Shown here in pieces: positions 7,319 to 15,110 of a DNA stretch of 64,000 bases. Made by a program: the position numbers and the translations under genes. The stretch lies in NCBI GenBank assembly GCA_964617645.1, contig CAZTYE010000007.1, forward strand, positions 1 through 64,000. Reading direction: 5' to 3'. The stretch comes from JADJGC01 sp964617645. Lineage in GTDB: Bacteria > Zixibacteria > MSB-5A5 > CAIYYT01. Numbering within the stretch: the first letter of the stretch is position 1; each line of letters starts with the position of its first letter. The notes beneath the pieces were generated by a model. The model was not told the DNA's origin. It saw only the letters and a list, made by a program, of their open reading frames with translations, and ran no database searches.

Positions 7319-7763
7319 AATCGGTTCCTTTAGTGTGAGATAGATTTCTTTTCGCTTCTCAGGTTCGCGTCGGTGTTGCCAACTCCTCGATCCGCAAATA
7401 CATGTTCTTGGTCAATTCTCCCCCGGGACGATGGCAGCCAAATTTCAAGGCCTTCACACCAGCAGCGGGGCAGGCGTTAGATCTTCGCCCATGCTCCCGA
7501 TTTTCCGCGACTGTTGCAAAAGCCCGATGTTCTGTCACCCTGAGCCGCTGCGCAGGCGAAGGGTCTGTAAGCATGGTGGCACAAAGTCAAACAGATTCTT
7601 CGCTGCGCTCAGAATGACATGAATACGGTTTTTCAACAGTCCCTTCCGCGTCGTACGGGATGACAGGAAAAGTAATGTGTATCGCCCCAATATATCCATA
7701 TTTGAAAAAAAGTAAAGCGGGGACTGCGGCGACGACCCCGGCGAATCAGCGGGGATTGCCCCG
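7319..7763. other. Non-coding stretch containing MITE copy 2
   Basis: This 445-bp gap between two same-strand secreted-protein genes holds the upstream region of the 5348-7318 gene and the MITE-like copy at 7509-7643. Short frames inside read the repeat. No other feature is seen. Confidence 0.6.
7509..7643 (-). mobile_element. MITE-like element, copy 2
   Basis: A 135-bp element in the opposite orientation to copy 1. The ends are GACTGTTGCAAA (7509-7520) and TTTCAACAGTCCC (7631-7643), with one mismatch in the inverted repeat. It is flanked by the direct repeat TTCCGC (7503-7508 and 7644-7649), a 6-bp duplication different from that of copy 1. The interior is closely similar to the reverse complement of copy 1. 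It lies downstream of the stop codon of the 7764-9134 gene. Confidence 0.7.
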
Positions 7764-9134
7764 TTACCTTCGTTGGTCGGCGGCCTGAGCGGCTCTTGAA
7801 CGCAGCCGCGCCGCGCGGGTATCCAGCTCACGGCGAACCGCTTCTGCAATCAGGCGCTCCAGTTCCGACTGATCGGCTGAAGCCGCAGTTTCGCTGCGCG
7901 CTCCACCGTACCACGTTGGCACGAAAATCGCGGTGAGATTGATATCGCTCAATGTGGCGTTGCCGCCGGAGTCAGTGCGACCGAGCAGGTGCACGCTCCG
8001 TTCTCCTGCCGCGGCAACGAATTGGCCGTGCAGCGACAAGGGCTGGTTCATCGTGGCGCTTGCGAGAGCAGCAGGAAGAACAAGTCGGAAGTCCTGATTC
8101 GTCGGAATGGTCGCCGCGTTGTCGGAAATCGCGAAGCGAAGATCATCAGCAACACCGGCACTGTGGGATACCTCGAGTTGCGCCGAAGCCAGAACGATGA
8201 TGTAGCCGTTGCTGGGGCAAACGATTGTCCGGCTGGCGAGGCTCTGCAATACGGTGGTGATTGCCGCGTCTGCGACGGTCGTGGAGGCGACACCGGCTTC
8301 ATTGGCGGTTTCGAAGGAACTGATGCAATTTGCGGGTAGCTCAACGGCGTCATCGTCGGCTGAACTCATGTCGAAAAAACAGGAGCGCTGCGGCCCGGTG
8401 AGAATAAACACCGGCGCCTCGCTGCCCTGATAATTACCGTCAAAGACAGCGGCCGGTGCGCCGTCATCATTGCGGGCGATGAAGCCGTAGCCGCCGCCGC
8501 CAACAGAAACATCGGTGGAGAGTTCGACGCTGGGAGCGGCTGTGCCGTCATAGAGCCGGAAACGTCCGCCGAAATTCGTCGCATCGATTCGAGATGTTGG
8601 ATTTGACGAGCCGGAGCGGAATAGATTGAGTTCGCCGGATGTTGACGGACTCCCCAGGCGACCGATACGAGCGGTCAGCGAGTCGGAGGCGGCAACGCTA
8701 CCCAGAACATTCAGCGACGAGTTCAACTGGCCGCCAATGGCCTCGTCGACCGTCGCAACGCGGAGCGCGTATGCCGCTGCGACAATCGGCTGCCGCGGCG
8801 AAAGCTCAACGCCGCCGGACACGGCGATGCCGAGGAAGGCAGTGCCACTGTTGAAGACTGTGGAGCCGATCGGAACGAGTGAGCCAAGCGTCACGGCGAA
8901 GAATCCGTCGCTAATCAAGACCGCGTCATGCGTTTCGCTCCAGAGCGCATTTCCCCCGGACTGATTCGAGTAGATGCGGAAAGTCAGAGCAAAATTGCCA
9001 CTGAGGGGCGCTCCGCTGTTGTTCGTGAGGCGACCTTGATAGGACAACTGATTGGGAACAGCAGCCCACGCGACGGCGCCACAAGCCGCTGCCAATACCA
9101 GCGCCAGCAACCAAAGCACAAAACCCTTGTTCAT
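7764..9134 (-). CDS. Secreted protein with shared N-terminal domain
   Basis: A 456-residue protein with a signal peptide (MNKGFVLWLLALVLAAACG, cleavage near residue 25). Residues 26-140 match the N-terminal domain of the 5348-7318 product (NQLSYQGRLTNNSGAPLSG, later SPRQPIVAAAYAL). The rest is beta-rich and differs from that paralogue, with a region holding FDMSSADDDAVELP and a final charged helix of Arg/Ala/Glu after residue 420. No catalytic motif is recognised. It is probably exported, as an envelope or fibre-associated protein. A consensus-like promoter lies upstream at 9189-9216. Confidence 0.75.
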   Translation of the reverse strand: MNKGFVLWLLALVLAAACGAVAWAAVPNQLSYQGRLTNNSGAPLSGNFALTFRIYSNQSGGNALWSETHDAVLISDGFFAVTLGSLVPIGSTVFNSGTAFLGIAVSGGVELSPRQPIVAAAYALRVATVDEAIGGQLNSSLNVLGSVAASDSLTARIGRLGSPSTSGELNLFRSGSSNPTSRIDATNFGGRFRLYDGTAAPSVELSTDVSVGGGGYGFIARNDDGAPAAVFDGNYQGSEAPVFILTGPQRSCFFDMSSADDDAVELPANCISSFETANEAGVASTTVADAAITTVLQSLASRTIVCPSNGYIIVLASAQLEVSHSAGVADDLRFAISDNAATIPTNQDFRLVLPAALASATMNQPLSLHGQFVAAAGERSVHLLGRTDSGGNATLSDINLTAIFVPTWYGGARSETAASADQSELERLIAEAVRRELDTRAARLRSRAAQAADQRR

Positions 9135-9188
9135 GTTGACTCCTCATTCTGAGCGCCGGCCGGCGCATAGTTCGAAGTAATTGTTGCC

Positions 9189-9216
9189 AAATTACGGCGG
9201 CGCGCCAGATTGTCAA
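9189..9216 (-). promoter_or_regulatory. Sigma70-type promoter for secreted protein gene
   Basis: Read on the minus strand, TTGACA (9211-9216) and TAATTT (9189-9194) are separated by 16 bp, about 55 bp upstream of the start codon at 9134. The -35 is a full consensus match. Confidence 0.45.
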
Positions 9217-9279
9217 TTGCATCTTGCGGCGGCCAGCGGCCGGAAAGTACCTTAGACATTTAGCAGCGAGGATAGCGAT

Positions 9280-9819
9280 ATGTTGAAAGCGGAGAAATCG
9301 AGCCTGATTGTAGTGGACGTGCAAGGGAAGTTGGCGCAATTGATGCACGAGAAATCGTCGCTCTTTGCCAATCTTCAGCGCATGGTTCGCGGCGCCCAAG
9401 TACTCGGGATTCCGATTCTCTGGAACGAGCAAAATCCCCTCGGATTGGGGGCGACCATTCCAGAGTTGTCAGAATTACTCGCGGCGCAGAAGCCTCTGGT
9501 CAAGAGCACGTTTAGCTGTTGGGGCAATCCGGCGTTTGTCGAAGCTCTGAAAGCGACGGGTCGCAAGCAGGCGCTGCTGGTCGGTATCGAGACTCATGTC
9601 TGTGTCTATCAGACCGCGCGCGATCTGCTCGAACGCGGCTATGAAGTGGAAGTCGTCGTCGATGCCGTATCCTCCCGCACAGCAGAGAATCGCCAACTGG
9701 GTATCGACAAGATGCGCGATCACGGGGCGGGGCTGACCTCGACCGAGATGGCTCTGTTTGAACTGCTGGAAGTCGCGACCGGCGACAAGTTCAAAGAGAT
9801 ATTGCGGCTGGTGAAGTAA
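9280..9819 (+). CDS. Isochorismatase-like cysteine hydrolase
   Basis: A 179-residue protein of the isochorismatase-like fold, close in size to YcaC-type hydrolases. The catalytic triad is visible: D13 in LIVVDVQ, K75 in LVKSTFSCW and C108 in GIETHVCVYQTA, next to the family's cis-peptide region. Members hydrolyse amides such as nicotinamide or unknown small substrates; the specificity is not readable here. A GNAT gene starts one base after its stop, so the two are probably co-translated. The protein is predicted cytoplasmic. Confidence 0.9.
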   Translation: MLKAEKSSLIVVDVQGKLAQLMHEKSSLFANLQRMVRGAQVLGIPILWNEQNPLGLGATIPELSELLAAQKPLVKSTFSCWGNPAFVEALKATGRKQALLVGIETHVCVYQTARDLLERGYEVEVVVDAVSSRTAENRQLGIDKMRDHGAGLTSTEMALFELLEVATGDKFKEILRLVK

Positions 9820-9820
9820 G

Positions 9821-10618
9821 ATGCCGCGGCTGGTCGAGCTAAGCGATCGCGAGTTGATCGAGCGCTTGCTGCGCCGCAACCCGGCGCTGAACATCTATCA
9901 GATCGGTGATCTCGATGATTTCTTTTGGCCGCACACCCGCTGGTTCACGTTGCAGAACAAAGAGCTGGAGTTGACGCCGGCGCTGGTGTATTCGCCCGCG
10001 GATAAGCCGACGCTGCTCTTGCTTATCGATCGTTTCGACTCGGATTACGCCGCCTTGCTTGCCGGGCTGGTTGAGGTGATTCCAGAGGGAGCCTACGGGC
10101 ATCTGAGTGAGCCGCTTCTGGAAGTGACGGCGCGGTTTTTTGAGATTCGCAATCACGGCCGACACCTCAAGATGACGCTCAGCGAACCCGGACTGGCATG
10201 GGCGACGCCAACCACCGCGGGGCCGCTTTCCGAGCGCGATGGTGAGGAGCTTCTGCAGTTGTATCAAGAAGCTTATCCGAATAATTGGTTCGATGCGCGA
10301 ATGTTGGCCACGGGAGCTTACTTTGGTGTTCGACGGGATGGTCGCCTGGTGGCCGCCGGCGGCGTCCACGTATACTCTCCGCGTTACCGAGTCGCCGCGC
10401 TGGGCAACATCACCACGCATCCGGAATGGCGCGGTCGGGGGTTGGCCGGTGATGTCACGGCGGCCATTTGTAAGCATCTGCGAGTGAACGTCGACTTGAT
10501 CGGATTGAATGTCAAGGCCGACAACGTCGCGGCGATATCCTGTTATCGAAAGCTCGGATTTGCGGTCGCCGCGACATATACGGAAGTCGCCCTGGTCGGG
10601 CGGTCGCAGCGACAGTAA
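9821..10618 (+). CDS. GNAT family N-acetyltransferase
   Basis: The 265-residue product has a C-terminal GNAT fold (about residues 130-260). The acetyl-CoA-binding motif A is LGNITTHPEWRGRGLAG, with the Arg/Gly-rich pyrophosphate loop, followed by NVKADNVAAISCYRKLGF as motif B. The first 125 residues form a separate alpha/beta part seen in two-domain GNAT proteins. It starts immediately after the isochorismatase-like gene, so a shared mRNA is likely. The acceptor substrate is unknown. Confidence 0.85.
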   Translation: MPRLVELSDRELIERLLRRNPALNIYQIGDLDDFFWPHTRWFTLQNKELELTPALVYSPADKPTLLLLIDRFDSDYAALLAGLVEVIPEGAYGHLSEPLLEVTARFFEIRNHGRHLKMTLSEPGLAWATPTTAGPLSERDGEELLQLYQEAYPNNWFDARMLATGAYFGVRRDGRLVAAGGVHVYSPRYRVAALGNITTHPEWRGRGLAGDVTAAICKHLRVNVDLIGLNVKADNVAAISCYRKLGFAVAATYTEVALVGRSQRQ

Positions 10619-10762
10619 AAAGTCCGCGAGTGGCCGTCGATAGAAATAACGCCACAGTCGCCGGCCGCAAAAATGGAAGTTGCTGAACGGCGAACAGCGA
10701 TCTAATTTGGCAACTTCTGACGAGAGTCACTCGAGGCACGAAGAGAAATTGGAGAAGAGTTG

Positions 10763-12142
10763 ATGTCGCCGCTGCCGCGCAGTTTGCGCCTTCTGTATCA
10801 TCGGGCTCTGCCTTTGCCGTGGAAATACGGCGACGACTTCGGCCGCCTGCTGCGGTTCTATCTGGAGCTTCAGAAGCGAAGCCCGGAAGAAGTCGCGGCC
10901 TATCAATGGTCGCGCTTAAAGGCGCTTCTGGCTTACGCCTATGCGCATGTGCCATATTACCGGAATCAATGGACGAAGCTCGGCATTCATCCGAACGATA
11001 TCAAGTCGCGCGCCGATTACTCGCGGCTGCCGATTCTGCACAAAGAAGAGATCGATGCCAATTACGCGGCGCTGAAGTCCGACGAATTCGAGCGCTGGCA
11101 GCCGGAGACGACGATAACGAGCGCGACCACGCGCGACGGCGTGGTGCTGCACCGATCGCGGCGGTCGGAGACGATTCGCCACGCGGTGGTCTGGCGGCAT
11201 TGGCTCAATCTCGGGTACAAGTTCCGCGAGCCGCGAGTGCGGATGACGGTCGCGTTGCCGGAAGGCATGCCGATATACGAGCCGCACGAAGACCTGAGCG
11301 AAAACTGCCTGTCGTTTGATCTGCGATCATTGACGCTGGATCACGCGCCGAAGATTTACGAGCACGTCCGGAAATTCCGCCCCCGGATGTTCTATGCCCA
11401 GCCGTCGAATCTGATCACGTTGATTTCTTACTGGCGAAAGCACGGGCTGGACCCGTTTACGATGCCGATTGTATATGTGCTCGGCGAGCGGCTCAGCCCC
11501 GACTACAAACGGATCATCGCGAGTTTCTTCGGCGACAACGTCGTCAATTACTACGGCAATCGGGAGAACACGGTGTCGGCCGGCGAGCTAACGGATCGGC
11601 GGATGTACGTCAACTCGGATTTCGTTTATCTCGAGTTCATTGACGACGAGGGACGCGCGGTGGTCGGCAGACAGGCGAATATCATCTCCACCGGTTTCGA
11701 GAACTATGCATTCCCGTTAATTCGTTACCACAGTGAAGATGTCGGCATCGATCATGGCTGTCCGGCGGACGCCGTGACCGGTCATCCGGTGATGGAAATT
11801 CTCGGCGGTCGCGGAAAGGATCTGCTGCTGTCGCGCGAGGGATTGTTCTGCCCGGATGTGATCTGGCAACTGCGACGAATCAATTTTGAGCACTACCGCC
11901 GCGTTCAATTGGAGCAAGTGAGTCTGGACAAGGTCATTGTTCGGATCGAGCCGAACGAGAAATACGAACCGCAGGTTGACGGTCCGCGCGTAAAGGGCAT
12001 TTTCCAGGAGTACTTCAAGTCCAGGTTCGAGGTTGAGTACGAAGTCGTCGATCAGATCAAGATTACTAAGGGATTTAAGCACCGCATCGTGATTTCAGAG
12101 TTGGCGCTGGCGGAGTCGAAGCGCCTGGCTGCCTCCGCCTAA
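10763..12142 (+). CDS. CapK/PaaK-like adenylate-forming protein
   Basis: The 459-residue protein starts at the ATG at 10763, with GGAGAAGAG ending 3 nt before; a TTG at 10760 is less likely. It resembles phenylacetate-CoA ligase/CapK proteins: LLAYAYAHVPYYRNQW near residue 60, PILHKEEI near 95, VNYYGNRE in place of the YG.TE motif, PLIRYHSEDVG near 320 and GRGKDLLLS near 350. The phosphate-binding loop expected as TSGTTG.P reads TSATTRDGVVL, lacking the usual glycines. It may activate a carboxylate for polysaccharide or lipid synthesis, or may have lost adenylation. It stands alone, convergent with the subtilase gene. Confidence 0.75.
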   Translation: MSPLPRSLRLLYHRALPLPWKYGDDFGRLLRFYLELQKRSPEEVAAYQWSRLKALLAYAYAHVPYYRNQWTKLGIHPNDIKSRADYSRLPILHKEEIDANYAALKSDEFERWQPETTITSATTRDGVVLHRSRRSETIRHAVVWRHWLNLGYKFREPRVRMTVALPEGMPIYEPHEDLSENCLSFDLRSLTLDHAPKIYEHVRKFRPRMFYAQPSNLITLISYWRKHGLDPFTMPIVYVLGERLSPDYKRIIASFFGDNVVNYYGNRENTVSAGELTDRRMYVNSDFVYLEFIDDEGRAVVGRQANIISTGFENYAFPLIRYHSEDVGIDHGCPADAVTGHPVMEILGGRGKDLLLSREGLFCPDVIWQLRRINFEHYRRVQLEQVSLDKVIVRIEPNEKYEPQVDGPRVKGIFQEYFKSRFEVEYEVVDQIKITKGFKHRIVISELALAESKRLAASA

Positions 12143-12147
12143 AACGC

Positions 12148-12178
12148 CAATCGGGGCGCCGCTGTGGCGTCCCGATTG
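12148..12178. terminator. Hairpin between convergent genes
   Basis: A long stem, CAATCGGGGCGCC (12148-12160) against GGCGTCCCGATTG (12166-12178), has a 5-nt loop and one G-T pair. It sits in the 71-bp gap between convergent stop codons, where a bidirectional terminator is expected. No T run follows on either side, so efficiency is uncertain. Confidence 0.5.
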
Positions 12179-12213
12179 CGCTGATGCTGGGTTGATTCTC
12201 AACTCAAAGTTCG

Positions 12214-13917
12214 CTAAGGACAGATCGTGGGGATCGGGCCGCCGGCGAAGATGTAGTTGATCAAGAACACCGCGTCGGCAATGGAAATCGCGCCGTTGCA
12301 GTCGGCATCGGCGGCCTCGGGCACCGTCGGCGCGGCGCCGCCGGCGAAGATGTAGTTAATCAAGAAAGCTGCATCCGCGATAGATAGTGCGCCGTTGTTG
12401 TCGGCGTCGCCGGGAACGTAGGAAGGCGGGAAGTAGTAGTTGAGCGCCGCCCAAGCGTTGATGATACCCCAGCCAAAGTTGTTATTCGGTGACGCGGCAT
12501 TCGACGCGGTCATCATCAGCGCTTCACGCACCTGCATGTTCGTCCATGTCGGATTGGCGCCCCAGACGATCGCCGCTACGCCCGCCGTTAACGGGCATGA
12601 AAACGAGGTTCCGGACGAAAAACCGTAGGAGGTGTTCGAAGTTGAAGAGGCCACGCTGACGCTCGAGCCCATGGCGCAGACCTCGGGTTTGATTCGACCG
12701 TCCGCGCTCGGGCCCCGCGACGAGAACGACGACAAAGTTCCGCCGGATGTCACAGCGCCGACGGTGACGATGCTGTCGGCATCGGCCGGGGCGTTAATCG
12801 TTGTCGTGCCGGCGCCGTTGTTACCGGCGGAGTTGACGACCAGAATGCCGTTTTGGGCTGCGATATCGGCGGCGATAGTGGTCACGCAAGTGTTGCCGTC
12901 GTAGTCTGCGGTTACGTACCAGTCGCTGTAGCCAAGGGAAGATGTCACGATGTCGGTGCCGAGCGAGTCGCACCACTCGATGGCGGCAACCCAATTGTAT
13001 TCTTCCTGAATGACTTCTTGAGTGTAGTCCTCGGTTTTGCAGATGATGAACTGCGCCTCATAAGCCGGGCCGTAGTGCACGCCGGGATTCTCGCCGCCGC
13101 AGGTCGACCAGGTCGAAGTGCCGTGACTCCAGACGGAACTACCTTCCCACGGTTCGTTGTCGGCATTATTGTCGTTGTAAACGAAATCCCACTCGTTCAG
13201 AACGCGATTTTCAGCGTAAGCTGCAGCGAAAGATTGGTGCGTAGTGCGGAAACCGGTATCGAATACCGAGATCAAGACTCCCTGGCCCGCGTAGCCGGAG
13301 TCGTGACACATCGGAACATTGATCTGAGTGAGTTGGGTCAGGGAACTGCCGTAAGAGAGCGAGTGGGTTCCGAGGGACTGCTTTTGAAGGTCTTCACCCT
13401 TGGGAGCTTGCCCAACATCTTCAAGCGGACGCTTGAATGTCGCCGTTGGCTGTACTTTGGCGACATAGTCGAGGCGGGTGATATTGCCAACGCGATTGAG
13501 ATCAATCTCTACTGCCGCGGCGTTGAGCCACTTGGACGTACGCAGCACGCGAGCGCCGATCGTCTCCAGTTGACGCACGTAGGCGTCGGAAACCGGCAGG
13601 TCGGTAAACCGAATTTCTTCGGCATTGTGCTTGGCGCGGCGAGCCTTGGCGCGTTCGGTCATGCCCGCTGAAACGGCGAGCGCTGATTGTGCGAACTGCT
13701 GTTTATTAAGTATCCCCTTGTCAGTGAAGAACACCCAGAGCCGCACCTTGCCGTCAACCTGATTGCGGCTAAGGTAATTGACGGCGTTATCGGTGATCAC
13801 GGTCGCTTCCTTGGCGCGGAACAGCGACGGATCATCCGGCGTCGGGCGTGATTTGGCAATTGCAACGGAAATAGCCAGCAGCGTAATAAAGGCAACCCCG
13901 AAGCGCAACTTAGACAT
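12214..13917 (-). CDS. Secreted S8 subtilase with dockerin-like repeats
   Basis: A 567-residue exported protease with a signal peptide at residues 1-21 and a propeptide-like region to about 200. The subtilisin domain has D220 (SVFDTGF), H265 (WSHGTST), the oxyanion N366 (NSAGNNG) and S438 (SSGTSFSCP). After residue 500 come two Ca-binding dockerin-type repeats (GDADNNGALSIADAAF and DADCNGAISIADAVF, each followed by LINYIFAGG). Such tails are common on secreted proteins of Zixibacteria-like genomes without any cellulosome. The protein probably degrades extracellular proteins. A promoter lies at 13965-13993. Confidence 0.92.
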   Translation of the reverse strand: MSKLRFGVAFITLLAISVAIAKSRPTPDDPSLFRAKEATVITDNAVNYLSRNQVDGKVRLWVFFTDKGILNKQQFAQSALAVSAGMTERAKARRAKHNAEEIRFTDLPVSDAYVRQLETIGARVLRTSKWLNAAAVEIDLNRVGNITRLDYVAKVQPTATFKRPLEDVGQAPKGEDLQKQSLGTHSLSYGSSLTQLTQINVPMCHDSGYAGQGVLISVFDTGFRTTHQSFAAAYAENRVLNEWDFVYNDNNADNEPWEGSSVWSHGTSTWSTCGGENPGVHYGPAYEAQFIICKTEDYTQEVIQEEYNWVAAIEWCDSLGTDIVTSSLGYSDWYVTADYDGNTCVTTIAADIAAQNGILVVNSAGNNGAGTTTINAPADADSIVTVGAVTSGGTLSSFSSRGPSADGRIKPEVCAMGSSVSVASSTSNTSYGFSSGTSFSCPLTAGVAAIVWGANPTWTNMQVREALMMTASNAASPNNNFGWGIINAWAALNYYFPPSYVPGDADNNGALSIADAAFLINYIFAGGAAPTVPEAADADCNGAISIADAVFLINYIFAGGPIPTICP

Positions 13918-13964
13918 GCTTCACCTCGTCAGTAGTAAAGTCTCGAAGTAACTCTCGCTCGCTC

Positions 13965-13993
13965 AAGATATTAACGTAGTTCGAATCTGTCAA
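13965..13993 (-). promoter_or_regulatory. Sigma70-type promoter for subtilase gene
   Basis: On the minus strand, TTGACA (13988-13993) and TATCTT (13965-13970) are separated by exactly 17 bp, about 48 bp before the start codon at 13917. The -35 is a perfect match and the -10 matches at 4 of 6 positions. Confidence 0.5.
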
Positions 13994-14333
13994 TGCTTAT
14001 CTCCTCATCCGATGTATCGGCTTGTCGACCCTTTGATCAGACGCCAATCGATCAATTCTGTCAAACGATGGAGGAATGTTGAGTTTTTGCACAGACGGTG
14101 ATGGAGACAGCATAGTCGAAAAACCAACCGAAAGCGGCGGCTCGAGTTCCTGTTCGCAGTGAGTTTTTCTCGGCAAGAAGGCGGTGAGTTTGTTGGCCGA
14201 GCATTATCGTATTGGACGAATCCCACACTCTGCCGATTCAATGTGATACTTCGGAGCGGCCAACCCCGATGTAGGACGTTAGAAAACGTCATTAAGCCGT
14301 TGTTCGGCAACAAATTGATCGGTGCTTGCAGGC

Positions 14334-14349
14334 TGGCAATCAAATTGCA
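14334..14349 (+). promoter_or_regulatory. Sigma54 (-24/-12) promoter
   Basis: TGGCAA-TCAAA-TTGCA matches the sigma54 consensus TGGCAC-N5-TTGCA with a single mismatch. It has the invariant GG (14335-14336) and GC (14347-14348) exactly 10 bp apart. Transcription would start near 14361, about 28 nt ahead of the GspH-like gene. Pilin genes in Pseudomonas, Geobacter and Myxococcus are known sigma54 targets. No enhancer-binding regulator is encoded in the window. Confidence 0.6.
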
Positions 14350-14388
14350 TTGCATTTGGGCGATGGAAACCGAGATGGAGAAGCAAAG

Positions 14389-14886
14389 ATGATTTCAAAG
14401 ATCAAAACGCAAAGCGGTATCTCGATGATGGAGATGATGATCGTCTGCGTGATCATCGGTCTGTTGGCGGCCATCGCGGTACCGAATTTCGGTGGCGCGA
14501 TCAAGAAGATGAAGTTCGACAATGCGGGCCGCGAGATCCTGAGCAAGATGCGCCACGCGCGCGCGGCGGCCGTGAGTACGCAGAAACCGACGGGGGTGGC
14601 GTTTGACAACGTTGGAAAGAGCCTGATTACATTCATCGATACGGTCAGCCCGGAACTGGGGCAGTATGAGGTCGGTGACTCGATCCTGCAGCGCGACACG
14701 CTGGCGGTGAATCTCACGGTCATGTACTCGACCTTTACCGGCAACGCGGTGGTGTTTAATCCGGACGGTACAGCTTCGCAGAGCGGCGATGTGATGTGCG
14801 CCGGTTACGTGGGCGGAGAAACGAAATCATTCTCGGTGTCGCTGGTGGCCGGATCAGGCCGGGCACGACTGGAAAGCTACAATTAA
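14389..14886 (+). CDS. GspH/FimT-like minor pseudopilin
   Basis: A 165-residue prepilin starting at the ATG at 14389 (GGAG 8 nt upstream); the upstream extension runs through the sigma54 promoter and is rejected. The type III signal is KIKTQSG|ISMMEMMIVCVIIG, with cleavage after Gly and Glu at position 5 of the mature chain. The first mature residue is Ile rather than the usual Phe. The C-terminal half (residues 60-165) is beta-rich, as in GspH/FimT minor pilins, which initiate or cap the filament. It is the first gene of the pilus locus, 224 bp ahead of pilM. Confidence 0.85.
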   Translation: MISKIKTQSGISMMEMMIVCVIIGLLAAIAVPNFGGAIKKMKFDNAGREILSKMRHARAAAVSTQKPTGVAFDNVGKSLITFIDTVSPELGQYEVGDSILQRDTLAVNLTVMYSTFTGNAVVFNPDGTASQSGDVMCAGYVGGETKSFSVSLVAGSGRARLESYN

Positions 14887-15110
14887 GGACACGCCAAATC
14901 GCCTTTGCTTCAATTTGAACAGGCCGCTTCGGTTAGCCGGGGCGGTCTGTGCGCTGTGAACTTTTTCAGCAGCCGCGCTAAGTTTTTCCGAAATCCCCGA
15001 CGATAATAAAACAGAGTTTAAGGACTTAACAGGTTTCGGTATTGCGAACGCGCCCTTGCGCCTTCGTTTCGCGATAGGGAAATGATTCCACTTAACATAA
15101 CGGGTACCAT
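14887..15110. other. Spacer before pilM with weak hairpin
   Basis: CAGGCCGC (14920-14927) can pair with GCGGTCTG (14942-14949) through one G-T pair, giving a terminator-like hairpin without a T run. The remaining 160 bp is relatively AT-rich (14990-15035) and could hold the pilM promoter, but I see no confident -35/-10 pair. Confidence 0.3.

Larger units (their letters stand above)
13918..14388. other. Divergent intergenic region
   Basis: A 471-bp gap between the divergent subtilase and pseudopilin genes. It holds a sigma70-type promoter facing left (13965-13993) and a sigma54-type promoter facing right (14334-14349). The middle, about 14010-14320, shows no supportable gene; it is where activator sites for the sigma54 promoter would be expected. 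Confidence 0.5.

Noticed and set aside
12214..12420. Evidence of a cellulosome
   Set aside because: Dockerin-like repeats alone do not show one; no cohesin or cellulase is present, and such tails are common on unrelated exported proteins in this kind of genome.
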